A DNA stretch of 64,000 nucleotides from Shewanella sp. MBTL60-112-B2 (GTDB taxonomy: Bacteria > Pseudomonadota > Gammaproteobacteria > Enterobacterales > Shewanellaceae): NCBI RefSeq assembly GCF_019655055.1, contig NZ_BPFA01000027.1:1-64000 (forward strand). The letters are read 5' to 3'. The notes under the pieces were generated by a model that saw only the letters and a program-made list of their open reading frames with translations, did not search any database and was not told the DNA's origin. The translations under genes were made by a program, and so were the position numbers. Each line of letters starts with the position of its first letter. Position 1 is the stretch's first letter. Positions 1 through 8,901 of this stretch are shown one piece after another.

Positions 1-119
1 TCCCTAGGAATTTAATTCCTCTAAAGAGCCGTTCGAGACTAGGACGTTGATAGGCAAGGTGTGTAAGCGTTGTGAGGCGTTGAGCTAACTTGTACTAATG
101 ACTCGTGAGGCTTAACCAT
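1..119 (+). rRNA. rrl: 23S rRNA, 3' end (partial)
   Basis: The first ~119 bases match the conserved 3' end of bacterial 23S rRNA, including the stretch reading GTTGAGCTAAC followed by TACTAATGACTCGTGAGG and the closing GCTTAACC. The gene begins outside the window. It is followed by a 5S gene in the usual 23S-5S order. The exact mature 3' end is placed by comparison with the remembered E. coli sequence and could be off by a few bases. Confidence 0.95.
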
Positions 120-238
120 ACAACCCTGATGGGTTTTATGAGTTAACTATGTTTCTTATAGAAACCAGAATTAGAATTAAGCACTTAATGTAGTGTGAAC
201 TCAATAAAGAATTTCAAGCTTTCCGAATTTACCAAATT

Positions 239-357
239 TGTCTGGAAACCATAGAACTGTGGCACCACCTGAATCCATTCCGAACTCAGAAGTGAAACGC
301 AGTATCGCCGATGGTAGTGTGGGGTCTCCCCATGTGAGAGTAGGTCATTTCCAGGCG
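239..357 (+). rRNA. rrf: 5S rRNA, copy 1
   Basis: This is a 119-base 5S rRNA with the highly conserved internal block CCGAACTCAGAAGTGAAACG and the loop region GATGGTAGTGTGGGG. The two ends pair (TGTCTGGAAA with TTTCCAGGCG) to form helix I, which sets the boundaries. It is the first of two 5S genes flanking tRNA-Thr. It differs from copy 2 at three positions, two of which covary in helix II. An open reading frame across it is spurious. Confidence 0.95.
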
Positions 358-427
358 CCTATTTTACTCGAAAGAGTAGTATTAAACCGCAGATTAAGTG
401 TAAGACGGATTAATATATAGAGATTTT

Positions 428-503
<76 letters not shown>

Positions 504-518
504 TGATTTAAAAGAATT

Positions 519-637
519 TGTCTGGAAACCATAGAGTTGTGGCACCACCTGAATCCATTCCGAACTCAGAAGTGAAACGCAATATCGCCGATGGTAGTGT
601 GGGGTCTCCCCATGTGAGAGTAGGTCATTTCCAGGCG
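519..637 (+). rRNA. rrf: 5S rRNA, copy 2
   Basis: Second 5S gene, 119 bases, nearly identical to copy 1 and bounded by the same helix I ends. Compared with copy 1 it carries A to G at 536, C to T at 537 and G to A at 582. The 537 and 582 changes convert a C-G pair of helix II into U-A, so the fold is kept. A terminator follows immediately, so this is the last gene of the rRNA operon. Confidence 0.95.
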
Positions 638-648
638 CCAAATACGAG

Positions 649-680
649 AAAGCCCGTTGCTAATGCAACGGGCTTTTTTA
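649..680 (+). terminator. rRNA operon terminator
   Basis: A perfect 10-bp stem AGCCCGTTGC/GCAACGGGCT with loop TAAT is followed by a run of six T. It lies 12 bases after the second 5S and is the intrinsic terminator of the rRNA operon. Confidence 0.93.
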
Positions 681-956
681 CGTCTGAAATTTACGATTGT
701 CAAACGCACTCAAAATTTAACCGTGATACAGCCCCCTCTTTATGCGATAAGAGTAGGTGGCTTTTTTGTACAGGAAGTACTCATTTATCAGCCATTATTA
801 GTGAGACTGATATCTTCAATACTCCATCAGAACTTGTTTTCTTCTGTAACGTATAAGCATCTTCGCATTAATGGATAAAAATATCATAAGTGCTTATTGC
901 TATTAAGGCTCAGCTTTCATAGTTTAGCTTCAATGGGGACACTAAGGATTGTGAAA
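681..956. other. gene-free spacer between rRNA operon and cinA
   Basis: About 275 bases with no recognisable gene or RNA. Short open frames here lack convincing ribosome binding sites and resemble nothing known. It presumably holds the cinA promoter, but no hexamer pair stands out. Confidence 0.5.
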
Positions 957-2231
957 ATGAAGCTAGAAATGATTTGTACAGGCGAAGAGGTATTGGCTGG
1001 CCAGATAGTAGATACTAATGCAGCGTGGTTTGGTAACACCATGATGGAGAATGGTGTTGAGTGCCAACGGCGAGTGACAGTTGGTGATCGTTTAGAAGAT
1101 CTCGTGTCAGTATTTCGAGAGCGTAGTCATGAGGCTGATGTCATTTTGGTTAATGGCGGTCTAGGGCCGACAAGTGACGACCTCTCTGCTCTGGCTATGG
1201 CACTTGCTAAAGGAGAGTCCTTGGTAGAGAGCGCAATTTGGCGAGAAAGGTTAGAAGAGTGGTTTACCCGTAACGGTCGCGTCATGGCGCAGAGTAATCT
1301 TAAGCAAGCACTGCTGCCAGAGTCTGCCATTATGATTGATAATCCTGTTGGGACAGCTTGTGGTTTCGCAGTAAAACTTAATCGAGCATGGTTGTTTTTT
1401 ACTCCAGGTGTACCATTTGAATTTAAACAGATGGTCAACGAACAGTTTATTCCTTTCATCAAGCAGCGATTTGAAATTGCAGGTGATGTAGCACTAAGAA
1501 AATACCTTACTTTAGGTGAAGGGGAGTCATCACTTGCAGATAAGCTTGAAAAGATAGAGTTACCGAGTGGGATTACCATTGGCTATCGCTCATTTATGCC
1601 GCACATAGAGATAAAGCTTTTCGCTCGTGGTGTAGAAGCAATAGCTCAACTTGATAGAGTTGAAGCACAAATAAAATTCCTGCTTTCTAATGCTATTGTT
1701 GCCTACGATAAGAAAAGTTTAGCCGATGAAATTCATTCCCTAATGGTTGACTCTGGCCGAAGCTTGAGTATCGCTGAATCTTGTACTGGTGGCATGATTG
1801 CAAGCCAATTAATTAGTTTCTCTGGCAGTTCATCATACTTAGATCAAGGTCTGGTGACTTATAGCAATGAATCTAAGGTTCGTGTGCTTGGGGTTAAGCC
1901 TGAGACCTTAGATGATCATGGCGCTGTCTCCATAGCGACAGTAGAGGAGATGGCGATTGGAGCAAGGGCAATACTCAAGAGTGACTTTGCGCTTGCTACA
2001 AGCGGTATTGCAGGCCCGACAGGCGGTACAGATGATAAGCCTGTTGGTACCGTTGCCATCGCACTCGCAACTAAAGGCGGCGTATATAGCCAGATGATTA
2101 AATTGCCTCGGCGTTCTCGTGAGTTGGTGCGTAGTTTAAGTACTGCGGTGGCATTTGATATGTTAAGAAGAGAGCTGCTTGGAGAAGCTGTTATCGTCGA
2201 TTATGGTTCGATAGGCCGATTCAAAAAATAA
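957..2231 (+). CDS. cinA: CinA-family nicotinamide-nucleotide amidohydrolase
   Basis: A 424-residue two-domain CinA protein. The N-terminal MoCF-like domain (about residues 1-170) carries GGLGPTSDD near residue 66. In this family it has ADP-ribose pyrophosphatase activity. The C-terminal CinA domain shows AESCTGG and SGIAGPTGG, typical of the NMN deamidase PncC, which returns NMN to NaMN in pyridine nucleotide recycling. The Shewanella oneidensis homologue has been studied biochemically as an NMN deamidase. I chose the ATG at 957 because TAAGGA lies 8 bases upstream and the protein then begins with the family-typical KLEMICTGEE. The frame also extends to a TTG at 897, which is unlikely. It converges on the DUF1439 gene. 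Confidence 0.92.
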   Translation: MKLEMICTGEEVLAGQIVDTNAAWFGNTMMENGVECQRRVTVGDRLEDLVSVFRERSHEADVILVNGGLGPTSDDLSALAMALAKGESLVESAIWRERLEEWFTRNGRVMAQSNLKQALLPESAIMIDNPVGTACGFAVKLNRAWLFFTPGVPFEFKQMVNEQFIPFIKQRFEIAGDVALRKYLTLGEGESSLADKLEKIELPSGITIGYRSFMPHIEIKLFARGVEAIAQLDRVEAQIKFLLSNAIVAYDKKSLADEIHSLMVDSGRSLSIAESCTGGMIASQLISFSGSSSYLDQGLVTYSNESKVRVLGVKPETLDDHGAVSIATVEEMAIGARAILKSDFALATSGIAGPTGGTDDKPVGTVAIALATKGGVYSQMIKLPRRSRELVRSLSTAVAFDMLRRELLGEAVIVDYGSIGRFKK

Positions 2232-2240
2232 TTTATTAAG

Positions 2241-2272
2241 AAAAAGGCAGTACCTATTGGTACTGCCTTTTT
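2241..2272. terminator. bidirectional terminator between cinA and the lipoprotein gene
   Basis: A perfect inverted repeat with 14-base arms (2241-2254 and 2259-2272), loop TATT and A/T tracts on both sides. It can end transcription of cinA and of the convergent ppc-lipoprotein unit. Confidence 0.92.
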
Positions 2273-2304
2273 GCTTTATGACGTTCTATTGAAAAAGAAT
2301 TTAA

Positions 2305-2847
2305 TTATTCTTCAAATATAAGAACTAGCTTACCTGGTTTCACTTCAATTCGCTTGGTCATATCGGCAATTAATGCCTGATTAGACTCTTTTGTATCGAG
2401 TACATATACAGGTTGAGTTTCTAAAAACTGAGTTAAAAACCCCATAAGCTGAGGTGCAATAGAACCAATGGCTTTTTCGATATCCTGAGGTTTTGACTCT
2501 ACTTTAACTAATTGCAGATTACGCAGGTGAACACTATTGTTCGTTGCGTCGTACCAAGGTTCAGCTTCAAACTCAGTAACTAAATTTGCGTTTATCGGCA
2601 TCAGAGGGTTTCTTACCTTGACGATAGTGACCGCAGATACAGCCATGGTATCTGGCTTTTCGCCTAAGGTGACCTCGATGTCATTTACGCGCAGATCAAC
2701 GCCAAAAATTTTATTGCCCTGCTTTACTTCAAAGTGCATTTCATCGTTTAGATAAGTTTCTAGCTCTGTTTCTGTGATGCTGTATTGACTGACGCAGCCA
2801 GTCAATAACAGCAAGGCGCTAGTAAGCGCCACTTTTAGTGATTTCAT
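2305..2847 (-). CDS. DUF1439 (YceB-like) lipoprotein
   Basis: A 180-residue protein with a lipoprotein signal peptide: positively charged start, hydrophobic core, lipobox LLTGC with the lipidated Cys at about residue 18. The rest resembles the DUF1439 family (E. coli YceB), with alternating beta strands such as GVDLRVNDIEVTLG. The family is thought to bind hydrophobic ligands in the periplasm, but the role is unknown. Its start overlaps the ppc stop by one base (TAATG), so it is probably translationally coupled to ppc. Confidence 0.82.
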   Translation of the reverse strand: MKSLKVALTSALLLLTGCVSQYSITETELETYLNDEMHFEVKQGNKIFGVDLRVNDIEVTLGEKPDTMAVSAVTIVKVRNPLMPINANLVTEFEAEPWYDATNNSVHLRNLQLVKVESKPQDIEKAIGSIAPQLMGFLTQFLETQPVYVLDTKESNQALIADMTKRIEVKPGKLVLIFEE

Positions 2848-5483
2848 TAGCCTGTATTTCTCATTCCTGCAGCAACACCAGCGATGGTTAACATCAATGC
2901 TAGCTCAACATTTTGAGAAGATTCTTGCTCTCTACGTGTTCTTGCAAGCAGTTCCGCTTGAAGGAAATTTAAGGGATCAATATAAGGGTTGCGTAACTCT
3001 ACTGATTCACGATTCCATGGAGTATGCGCCATTAAGCTTTCTGCTTGGGTCAGCTCTAATACAGCTTCAACACCTGTAACTAATCGCTCTCTAAGTTGTA
3101 CACCCAAGTGATGCAGCTCTTTTGGTACTAAGCTGGTTTCGTAAAACTTAGATAAGTTTGGTTCTGCTTTAGCATAGACCATTTCTAACATAGAGATACG
3201 TGTAGTGAAGAATGGCCATTGTTTTTCCATCTCTTGTAGCAATGCAAGTTCGCCTCGCTCGGTAGCGGCTTTCAACGCTTCGCCAGCCCCTAACCAAGCA
3301 GGCAGCATTAAGCGGTTTTGCGACCATGCGAAGATCCAAGGGATCGCGCGTAGACTTTCAATACCACCATCTACTCTACGTTTTGCTGGACGGCTACCTA
3401 GTGGCAGTTTACCAAGTTCTACTTCTGGGGTCGCAGCACGGAAGTAAGATACGAAATCTGGTTCTTCACGTACCATTGCTCGGTAAGCGAGAACAGAGTC
3501 TGCTGCTAGACGCTCCATACATTCACGCCACTCAGGTTTCGGCTCTGGTGGAGGCAGTAATGTCGCTTCCATTACCGCTGAGGTATAAAGAGCAAGGCTT
3601 TGGACGGCAAGTTTCGGTAAGCCGAACTTAAAGCGGATCATTTCACCTTGTTCTGTAACTCGAATGCGGCCATCTACAGAGCCAGGCGGTTGAGACAAGA
3701 TCGCTTGGTGTGCAGGTCCGCCCCCGCGGCCAATTGTGCCGCCGCGACCATGGAACAAGGTTAGTTTGATATTGGCTTCTTGGCTTATGGAAACGAGCTT
3801 TTCTTGTGCTGTGTACTGTGCCCATGCAGCCGCCATAACTCCAGCATCTTTAGCTGAGTCAGAGTAGCCGATCATGACCTCTTGAATACCTTTGGTGTAA
3901 CCTCGATACCAATCGATAGCAAACAGTGCCGACATACAGTTAGACGCATTGTTTAAGTCATCTAAGGTTTCAAATAGCGGCACTACGCGGATCGGATGTG
4001 GGCAGCCAGTTTCTTTAAGTAGTAACAGAACTGCTAATACATCTGATGGTTGGCTTGCCATTGAGATAACATACGAGCCCATTGCTCGTGCCGGTTGGCT
4101 TGCGACAAGTCTGCAAGTTTTGACGACTTCTTCAACTTCAGCAGAGGCTTGCCAATTGGCTGGAATTATTGGACGTTTACTTGAAAGCTCACGCAGCAAG
4201 AATGATTGCTTTTCACTTTCATCCCAGTGAGCATAGTCGCCCATGCCTAGATAGCGTGTCAGCTCGGCAATAACATCGGCATGACGCTGAGCATCTTGGC
4301 GTACATCGAGTCGCAGCATATGAATACCGAAACAAGCGATACGACGTAACATATCAAGTAGTAAGCCGTTAGCAATTAGGCTCATGCCTTGGTCACATAG
4401 GCTCTTGTAAAGCATCATTAATGGATCTTTTAGATCGCTTTCATGCCAAATAATGTCTTTTGGATTAACGTCTGGCTGATGACCTTCAAGTTTTGCATTG
4501 AGGTAATCAATGGTTGTTCTCAGCTTTTTACGCAGATCCCTAAGCACATCGCGATAAGGCTCACAGCTATTATTGGTATAGGCTAGTAGCTCTTCATTAG
4601 CGCCTTCCATCGAGAGTTCGTTAACCAGTAACACTACGTCTTTTAAGTATAGGCGTGCAGCGGTGTGGCGGTTTCTATCGAGCACTTCTTGGGTAACGGT
4701 TGAAGTGACAAATGGGTTACCGTCGCGATCTCCACCCATCCAGCTTGAGAATCTGACCGGAGCGATATCGATAGGTAATTGAGTATTAGTGCGCTCTTCA
4801 ACCTGTTGGTTAAGCTGACGTAAGAAGTCAGGGATTGCTTGCCATAATGAGGCTTCAATTGTGCTTAGACCCCAGCGTGCTTCGTCGACTGGCGTAGGGC
4901 GCTCATTACGGATCTCATTGGTATGCCAAATTTGTGCAATTAACTGACGTAGGCGTAGGTGATGCTGCTTTTTCTCTTGCTCTGTTAGTTGGGTATTTTC
5001 TAGAGCTGTGAGTGAGTCGATGACTGCAGAATACTTTTGAATTAAGGTGCGACGAGAAATCTCGGTCGGGTGTGCTGTTAGGACAAGATCAATATCTAGC
5101 GTCTTGAGACTGTCGAGGACTTTTTCTTGATCTATTTTGCCACCTAGCATGCGTCCTAGTAGTTGCTCTACAGGATCTGGTACACAAACTAATTCATCAC
5201 AATTGCGGCTAATGGTATGGAACTGTTCAGCGATATTCGCAAGGTTCAAAAACTGATTAAATGCTTTAGCGAAAGGAACTAGCTCATCATCGCTCAAAGA
5301 GGAGAGTAAAGTCAGCATCTCTTCTCGAGCAGCATCATCGCCTTGGCGTGAGCTTTTTGCTAGATGACGGATCTGTTCAATTTTATCTAGGAACGAATCA
5401 TCAAGATCGGTTCGGATTGTGTCACCTAAAATCTGCCCTAAGGTTCCAACGTTAGACCTTAGCGAGGCATACATGTCTACCAT
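2847..5483 (-). CDS. ppc: phosphoenolpyruvate carboxylase
   Basis: An 878-residue cytoplasmic enzyme of full length for bacterial Ppc. It adds bicarbonate to phosphoenolpyruvate to give oxaloacetate and refill the TCA cycle. The catalytic His lies in LTAHPTE (His138), with MGGDRDGNP near 250, the loop FHGRGGTIGRGGGP near 575-590 and the family C-terminus RNTG. The start at 5483 has GGAG six bases upstream; the Met at residue 4 would sit too far from it. Oxaloacetate supply for aspartate fits its closeness to the arginine cluster, but co-regulation is not shown. Confidence 0.98.
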   Translation of the reverse strand: MVDMYASLRSNVGTLGQILGDTIRTDLDDSFLDKIEQIRHLAKSSRQGDDAAREEMLTLLSSLSDDELVPFAKAFNQFLNLANIAEQFHTISRNCDELVCVPDPVEQLLGRMLGGKIDQEKVLDSLKTLDIDLVLTAHPTEISRRTLIQKYSAVIDSLTALENTQLTEQEKKQHHLRLRQLIAQIWHTNEIRNERPTPVDEARWGLSTIEASLWQAIPDFLRQLNQQVEERTNTQLPIDIAPVRFSSWMGGDRDGNPFVTSTVTQEVLDRNRHTAARLYLKDVVLLVNELSMEGANEELLAYTNNSCEPYRDVLRDLRKKLRTTIDYLNAKLEGHQPDVNPKDIIWHESDLKDPLMMLYKSLCDQGMSLIANGLLLDMLRRIACFGIHMLRLDVRQDAQRHADVIAELTRYLGMGDYAHWDESEKQSFLLRELSSKRPIIPANWQASAEVEEVVKTCRLVASQPARAMGSYVISMASQPSDVLAVLLLLKETGCPHPIRVVPLFETLDDLNNASNCMSALFAIDWYRGYTKGIQEVMIGYSDSAKDAGVMAAAWAQYTAQEKLVSISQEANIKLTLFHGRGGTIGRGGGPAHQAILSQPPGSVDGRIRVTEQGEMIRFKFGLPKLAVQSLALYTSAVMEATLLPPPEPKPEWRECMERLAADSVLAYRAMVREEPDFVSYFRAATPEVELGKLPLGSRPAKRRVDGGIESLRAIPWIFAWSQNRLMLPAWLGAGEALKAATERGELALLQEMEKQWPFFTTRISMLEMVYAKAEPNLSKFYETSLVPKELHHLGVQLRERLVTGVEAVLELTQAESLMAHTPWNRESVELRNPYIDPLNFLQAELLARTRREQESSQNVELALMLTIAGVAAGMRNTG

Positions 5484-5650
5484 ACGTGCTCCATATCGGT
5501 AAGCTAATCGATCACAATACCTAGCAGCTTAGAGCTAGGCAATGGCCGAGATTAAAATATCCTGCTTGAATAGGCTTTATACCACTTTTTAAGTATTTCA
5601 TCTTATAGCTAGTATTCAATTTAGCCCATAAACATACGATAAATAGCGAT

Positions 5651-6802
5651 TTATTTTATACAGGCCTGATAAATCAGTTTTTTCAAAAGATCTTTGGTGC
5701 GTTCAATATAATCAAGATCCAAAAATTCATCGGGTTGATGTGCTTGTTCAATACTGCCAGGGCCAAGTACTAAAGTTTGGCAACCTAACTGGCTAATGTA
5801 GGGGGCTTCAGTGGCATAGTTCACCACTTCAGGTTGGCTCTCACTCAACTCAGCGACAAGCTGGGTCCAACTGCCGTCTTTGTTATCTGCAAAAGGTTCA
5901 GATCCCGGATATAAGGGCGCAACATGAATACTTCCAGGGTATTGGCTGCATATTGGCTCAAGGTAGTTGGCAACCATCAATTCTAAATCCTGTAGCGCTA
6001 GCCCTGGGATTGGACGAAGGTCGATATGTAGATCGCAACAACCACAGATACGGTTGGCTGCATCTCCGCCGTGGATATGACCGAAATTCATGGTTGGATA
6101 AGGTACGCTAAAGGCATCTTCTCGATAATTATTAGTTAAGTGCTGTTTGAGCTTTAGTAGCTGGCCAGTCACTAAGTGCATCACTTCAATAGCGTTGAGT
6201 CCTTTTGCCGGATCTGATGAGTGGCCGCTACGGCCGGTCACTCTGATCCCTTGAGTTAAATGTCCTTTATGCATATACACAGGCTTTAGGCTAGTGGGCT
6301 CGCCGATAATGGCATAATCAGGTGCAATCGACTTAGCTGCAGCAAATGCTTTAGCACCATTCATAGTCGTTTCTTCATCGGCACTGGCTAAGATATGTAG
6401 TGGACGTTTAAATTTATCCATCGGTAACTCTTTTAGTGCTTCGAGTACTAAAGCAAAAAAGCCTTTCATGTCGCAGGTGCCCAAACCGTACCAACGGTTA
6501 TCCTTTTCAGTTAACACAAACGGATCTTGGCTCCAGCGTCCTTCATCGAAAGGTACTGTATCTGTGTGTCCTGCCAGAAGTAATCCTCCCTGACCTTGGC
6601 CGAAAGATGCCACTAAATTGTGTTTATTGCGTGTATTAGCAACGGGCACTGACTGGCACTGCATACCTAAATCGGTAAACCAAGTATGCAATAGTTCGAT
6701 GACAGCCATATTGCTGGTATCTAGCTCGGCTTCGAGGGCGCTAATAGAAGGCGCCGCGATAAGCTGGCTAAAGCTACTCTTTATCTCTGGAAGTGTCTTC
6801 AT
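5651..6802 (-). CDS. argE: acetylornithine deacetylase
   Basis: A 383-residue M20-family zinc hydrolase that removes the acetyl group from N-acetylornithine to give ornithine. Metal and catalytic residues are visible: His79 in LAGHTDTVP, Asp111 in GTCDMKGF and Glu143/Glu144 in ADEETTMNGA. The dimerisation domain lies in the middle (GHLTQGIRVTGRSGHSSDP). It is divergent from argC with a shared intergenic region holding paired ArgR-like boxes. No argJ is present, so the cluster uses the linear acetyl-removal route. Confidence 0.96.
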   Translation of the reverse strand: MKTLPEIKSSFSQLIAAPSISALEAELDTSNMAVIELLHTWFTDLGMQCQSVPVANTRNKHNLVASFGQGQGGLLLAGHTDTVPFDEGRWSQDPFVLTEKDNRWYGLGTCDMKGFFALVLEALKELPMDKFKRPLHILASADEETTMNGAKAFAAAKSIAPDYAIIGEPTSLKPVYMHKGHLTQGIRVTGRSGHSSDPAKGLNAIEVMHLVTGQLLKLKQHLTNNYREDAFSVPYPTMNFGHIHGGDAANRICGCCDLHIDLRPIPGLALQDLELMVANYLEPICSQYPGSIHVAPLYPGSEPFADNKDGSWTQLVAELSESQPEVVNYATEAPYISQLGCQTLVLGPGSIEQAHQPDEFLDLDYIERTKDLLKKLIYQACIK

Positions 6803-6813
6803 TAAAAAATACC

Positions 6814-6848
6814 TAAATATATATTCAAATATATTGCATAATTAATTT
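6814..6848. promoter_or_regulatory. paired ArgR boxes between argE and argC
   Basis: The 14-base core at 6814-6827 (TAAATATATATTCA) matches the ARG-box core TGAAT-N4-ATTCA at every fixed position but one. A weaker core at 6835-6848 (TGCATAATTAATTT) starts 21 bp later, which equals the spacing of two 18-bp ARG boxes separated by 3 bp in E. coli operators. The pair lies 12 bp upstream of the argE start in the divergent region. Binding by ArgR with arginine as co-repressor is inferred. Confidence 0.7.
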
Positions 6849-7078
6849 TGCGTGTTAGTCTATCAAACAGCTAAGGCAACTACCACATTTCAATGGTCTG
6901 TTTAATGAGAGTATTTATGTTCAATCTGGTTCAATTAATCATAGTTAAGGTTATTTATACCCACTTCCTGCGACGATAATCTTGTCATACATGGTGTTCA
7001 ACCAGGGCTTAAGTAGTGCCCAATCTTTTTTTCGTTGTGTCATCTAATTTCAAGATTAAGGTTTTAAAGTCATAGACT

Positions 7079-8068
7079 ATGAAGAATATAGCCATTATTG
7101 GCGCTAGTGGGTACACCGGCGCACAGATCACCTCTCTTATAAATGCCGAAGCGAATTTATTAATTCAAGGCCTTTATGTTTCTGAAAATAGCCTAGATAA
7201 AGGTAAGGCATTATCTGAGCTCTACCCGGCATATAGCCATATCTCACTCTGCCTTAATCCTCTTTCGGAAAACGCAAAGCAAAGCATAGTGGCCACTGCT
7301 GACGCCGTGGTATTAGCAACTGATCATGCTGTGAGTTTACATCTAGCTGCTTGGTTCTATCAGCAAGGTTTAGCCGTATTTGATTTAAGTGGTGCCTACC
7401 GGTTTAGCGACGTAGCACAATATCCTAAGTGGTATGGTTTTACTCATGAATATCCGCAAGTGTTAGCCGATGCCGTATATGGTCTAGCCGAATGGAACAG
7501 CGATCAAATAGCAGCGAATAAAATGATAGCCGTTCCTGGTTGTTATCCAACGGCGTCACTTACGGCTCTGAAGCCTCTTTCTCATTTGTTAACCGACGTA
7601 TTGCCTGTGATTAATGCGGTCAGTGGTGTAACTGGAGCGGGTAGAAAGGCTCAATTACACACCAGCTTTTGTGAGGTGAGCTTAACTCCCTATGGCGTAC
7701 TCGGTCATAGACACCAACCTGAGATTGCTACTCAACTAGGGCAAGAAGTTATCTTCACTCCTCATTTAGGCAACTTTAAGCGCGGGATCTTGGCTACGAT
7801 TGCGGCCAAATTGAAGCCAGGCACAACTCTTAGTGATATTGAGCAAGCCTATCAATGTTACGACTCGGCCGAGCTTGTCACGGTAAAACAGAATCAATTT
7901 CCAAAGGTAGATGATGTAGTACAAACACCTCATTGCCATTTGGGTTGGAAATTTGATGAGCAAACTGGATACCTAGTGGTAGCTAGCGCCATCGATAACT
8001 TAATGAAGGGCGCTGCTAGTCAAGCCGTTCAGTGCATAAAGATTCATTTTGGTGAGTCGGTTAAGTAA
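7079..8068 (+). CDS. argC: N-acetyl-gamma-glutamyl-phosphate reductase
   Basis: A 329-residue NADPH-dependent reductase that converts N-acetylglutamyl phosphate to the semialdehyde, third step of arginine synthesis. It opens with the Rossmann motif IGASGYTGAQ and has the active-site Cys155 in VPGCYPTAS and the His-containing GHRHQPEI. The ATG at 7079 gives the usual N-terminus, although the upstream Shine-Dalgarno sequence is weak. It is the first gene of argCBFGH and is divergent from argE. Confidence 0.97.
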   Translation: MKNIAIIGASGYTGAQITSLINAEANLLIQGLYVSENSLDKGKALSELYPAYSHISLCLNPLSENAKQSIVATADAVVLATDHAVSLHLAAWFYQQGLAVFDLSGAYRFSDVAQYPKWYGFTHEYPQVLADAVYGLAEWNSDQIAANKMIAVPGCYPTASLTALKPLSHLLTDVLPVINAVSGVTGAGRKAQLHTSFCEVSLTPYGVLGHRHQPEIATQLGQEVIFTPHLGNFKRGILATIAAKLKPGTTLSDIEQAYQCYDSAELVTVKQNQFPKVDDVVQTPHCHLGWKFDEQTGYLVVASAIDNLMKGAASQAVQCIKIHFGESVK

Positions 8069-8086
8069 CTGGTGTGGAGAATTGAG

Positions 8087-8890
8087 ATGACACAAACAGA
8101 TCTAAACAACACAGAACAAAACCCAGTTATGGTGCTAAAGGTCGGTGGGGCTTTACTGCAGTGTGAAATGGGTATGGCTCGTTTGATGGAGGCAGCCGCT
8201 AAGATAATTGCATCTGGCCAGCCGATTATCATGGTGCATGGTGGAGGCTGCTTAGTGGATGAGCAGTTGAAAGCCAATGGCATGATATCTGAAAAACTGG
8301 ATGGATTACGGGTGACGCCAGAAGTGCAGATCCCAGTTATCGTCGGTGCATTAGCGGGAACCTCAAATAAGACACTTCAGGCTGCAGCAATTAAGGCGGG
8401 CGTCACTTGCTTAGGTATGAGCTTAGCTGATGCAGGCATGATGAACGCCAAGGTTAAAGATCCCTTGTTAGGGCTGGTGGGTGAAGTTGAGCCAAAAGAT
8501 GCAAGCTATTTGGAATATGTCTTGGCGAAGGGCTGGATGCCAATTGTGAGCTCTATTGCCATTAGTGAGCAAGGTGAGATGCTCAACGTGAATGCTGACC
8601 AAGCGGCAACAGCATTAGCGAAGTTGGTTGGTGGTTCATTAGTCTTACTGTCAGACGTATCAGGTGTACTCGATGGTAAAGGTCAGTTAATTAATAGTTT
8701 AAATAGAGCACAGGTTAATGAATTAACCAAGATCGGTGTTATTGAAAAAGGAATGAAGGTCAAAGTGGAGGCTGCATTGGATGTTGCAGAATCCATGGGG
8801 CAAGCCGTACAGATAGCCTCTTGGCGTCATGCGCATCAGTTAATCGCATTATGCCAGGGTGAAGCCGTTGGCACGCAGATCCAACCTTAG
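8087..8890 (+). CDS. argB: acetylglutamate kinase
   Basis: An amino-acid kinase family enzyme of 267 residues that phosphorylates N-acetylglutamate. Visible are MVLKVGGALLQ near the N-terminus and the glycine-rich MVHGGGCLVDEQL. The frame opens at a GTG at 8072, but TGGAGA precedes the ATG at 8087 with normal spacing, so I use 8087. It follows argC by 18 bases and precedes argF by 11. Confidence 0.95.
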   Translation: MTQTDLNNTEQNPVMVLKVGGALLQCEMGMARLMEAAAKIIASGQPIIMVHGGGCLVDEQLKANGMISEKLDGLRVTPEVQIPVIVGALAGTSNKTLQAAAIKAGVTCLGMSLADAGMMNAKVKDPLLGLVGEVEPKDASYLEYVLAKGWMPIVSSIAISEQGEMLNVNADQAATALAKLVGGSLVLLSDVSGVLDGKGQLINSLNRAQVNELTKIGVIEKGMKVKVEAALDVAESMGQAVQIASWRHAHQLIALCQGEAVGTQIQP

Positions 8891-8901
8891 GAGATAAGTC
8901 T

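Noticed and set aside
238..420. Open frame of 60 codons
   Set aside because: It lies on the 5S rRNA sequence, and a near-identical product is read from the second 5S copy. Artefact of RNA genes.
518..856. Open frame of 112 codons, and an overlapping one at 657-878
   Set aside because: They run from the second 5S gene through the rRNA terminator. No binding site or resemblance to a protein family.
897..956. 20-codon N-terminal extension of cinA from a TTG
   Set aside because: The ATG at 957 has TAAGGA at good spacing and starts the conserved domain. The extension is not family-like.
1127..1579. 150-codon frame on the minus strand
   Set aside because: Fully inside cinA on the other strand, low resemblance to any protein, no upstream signals.
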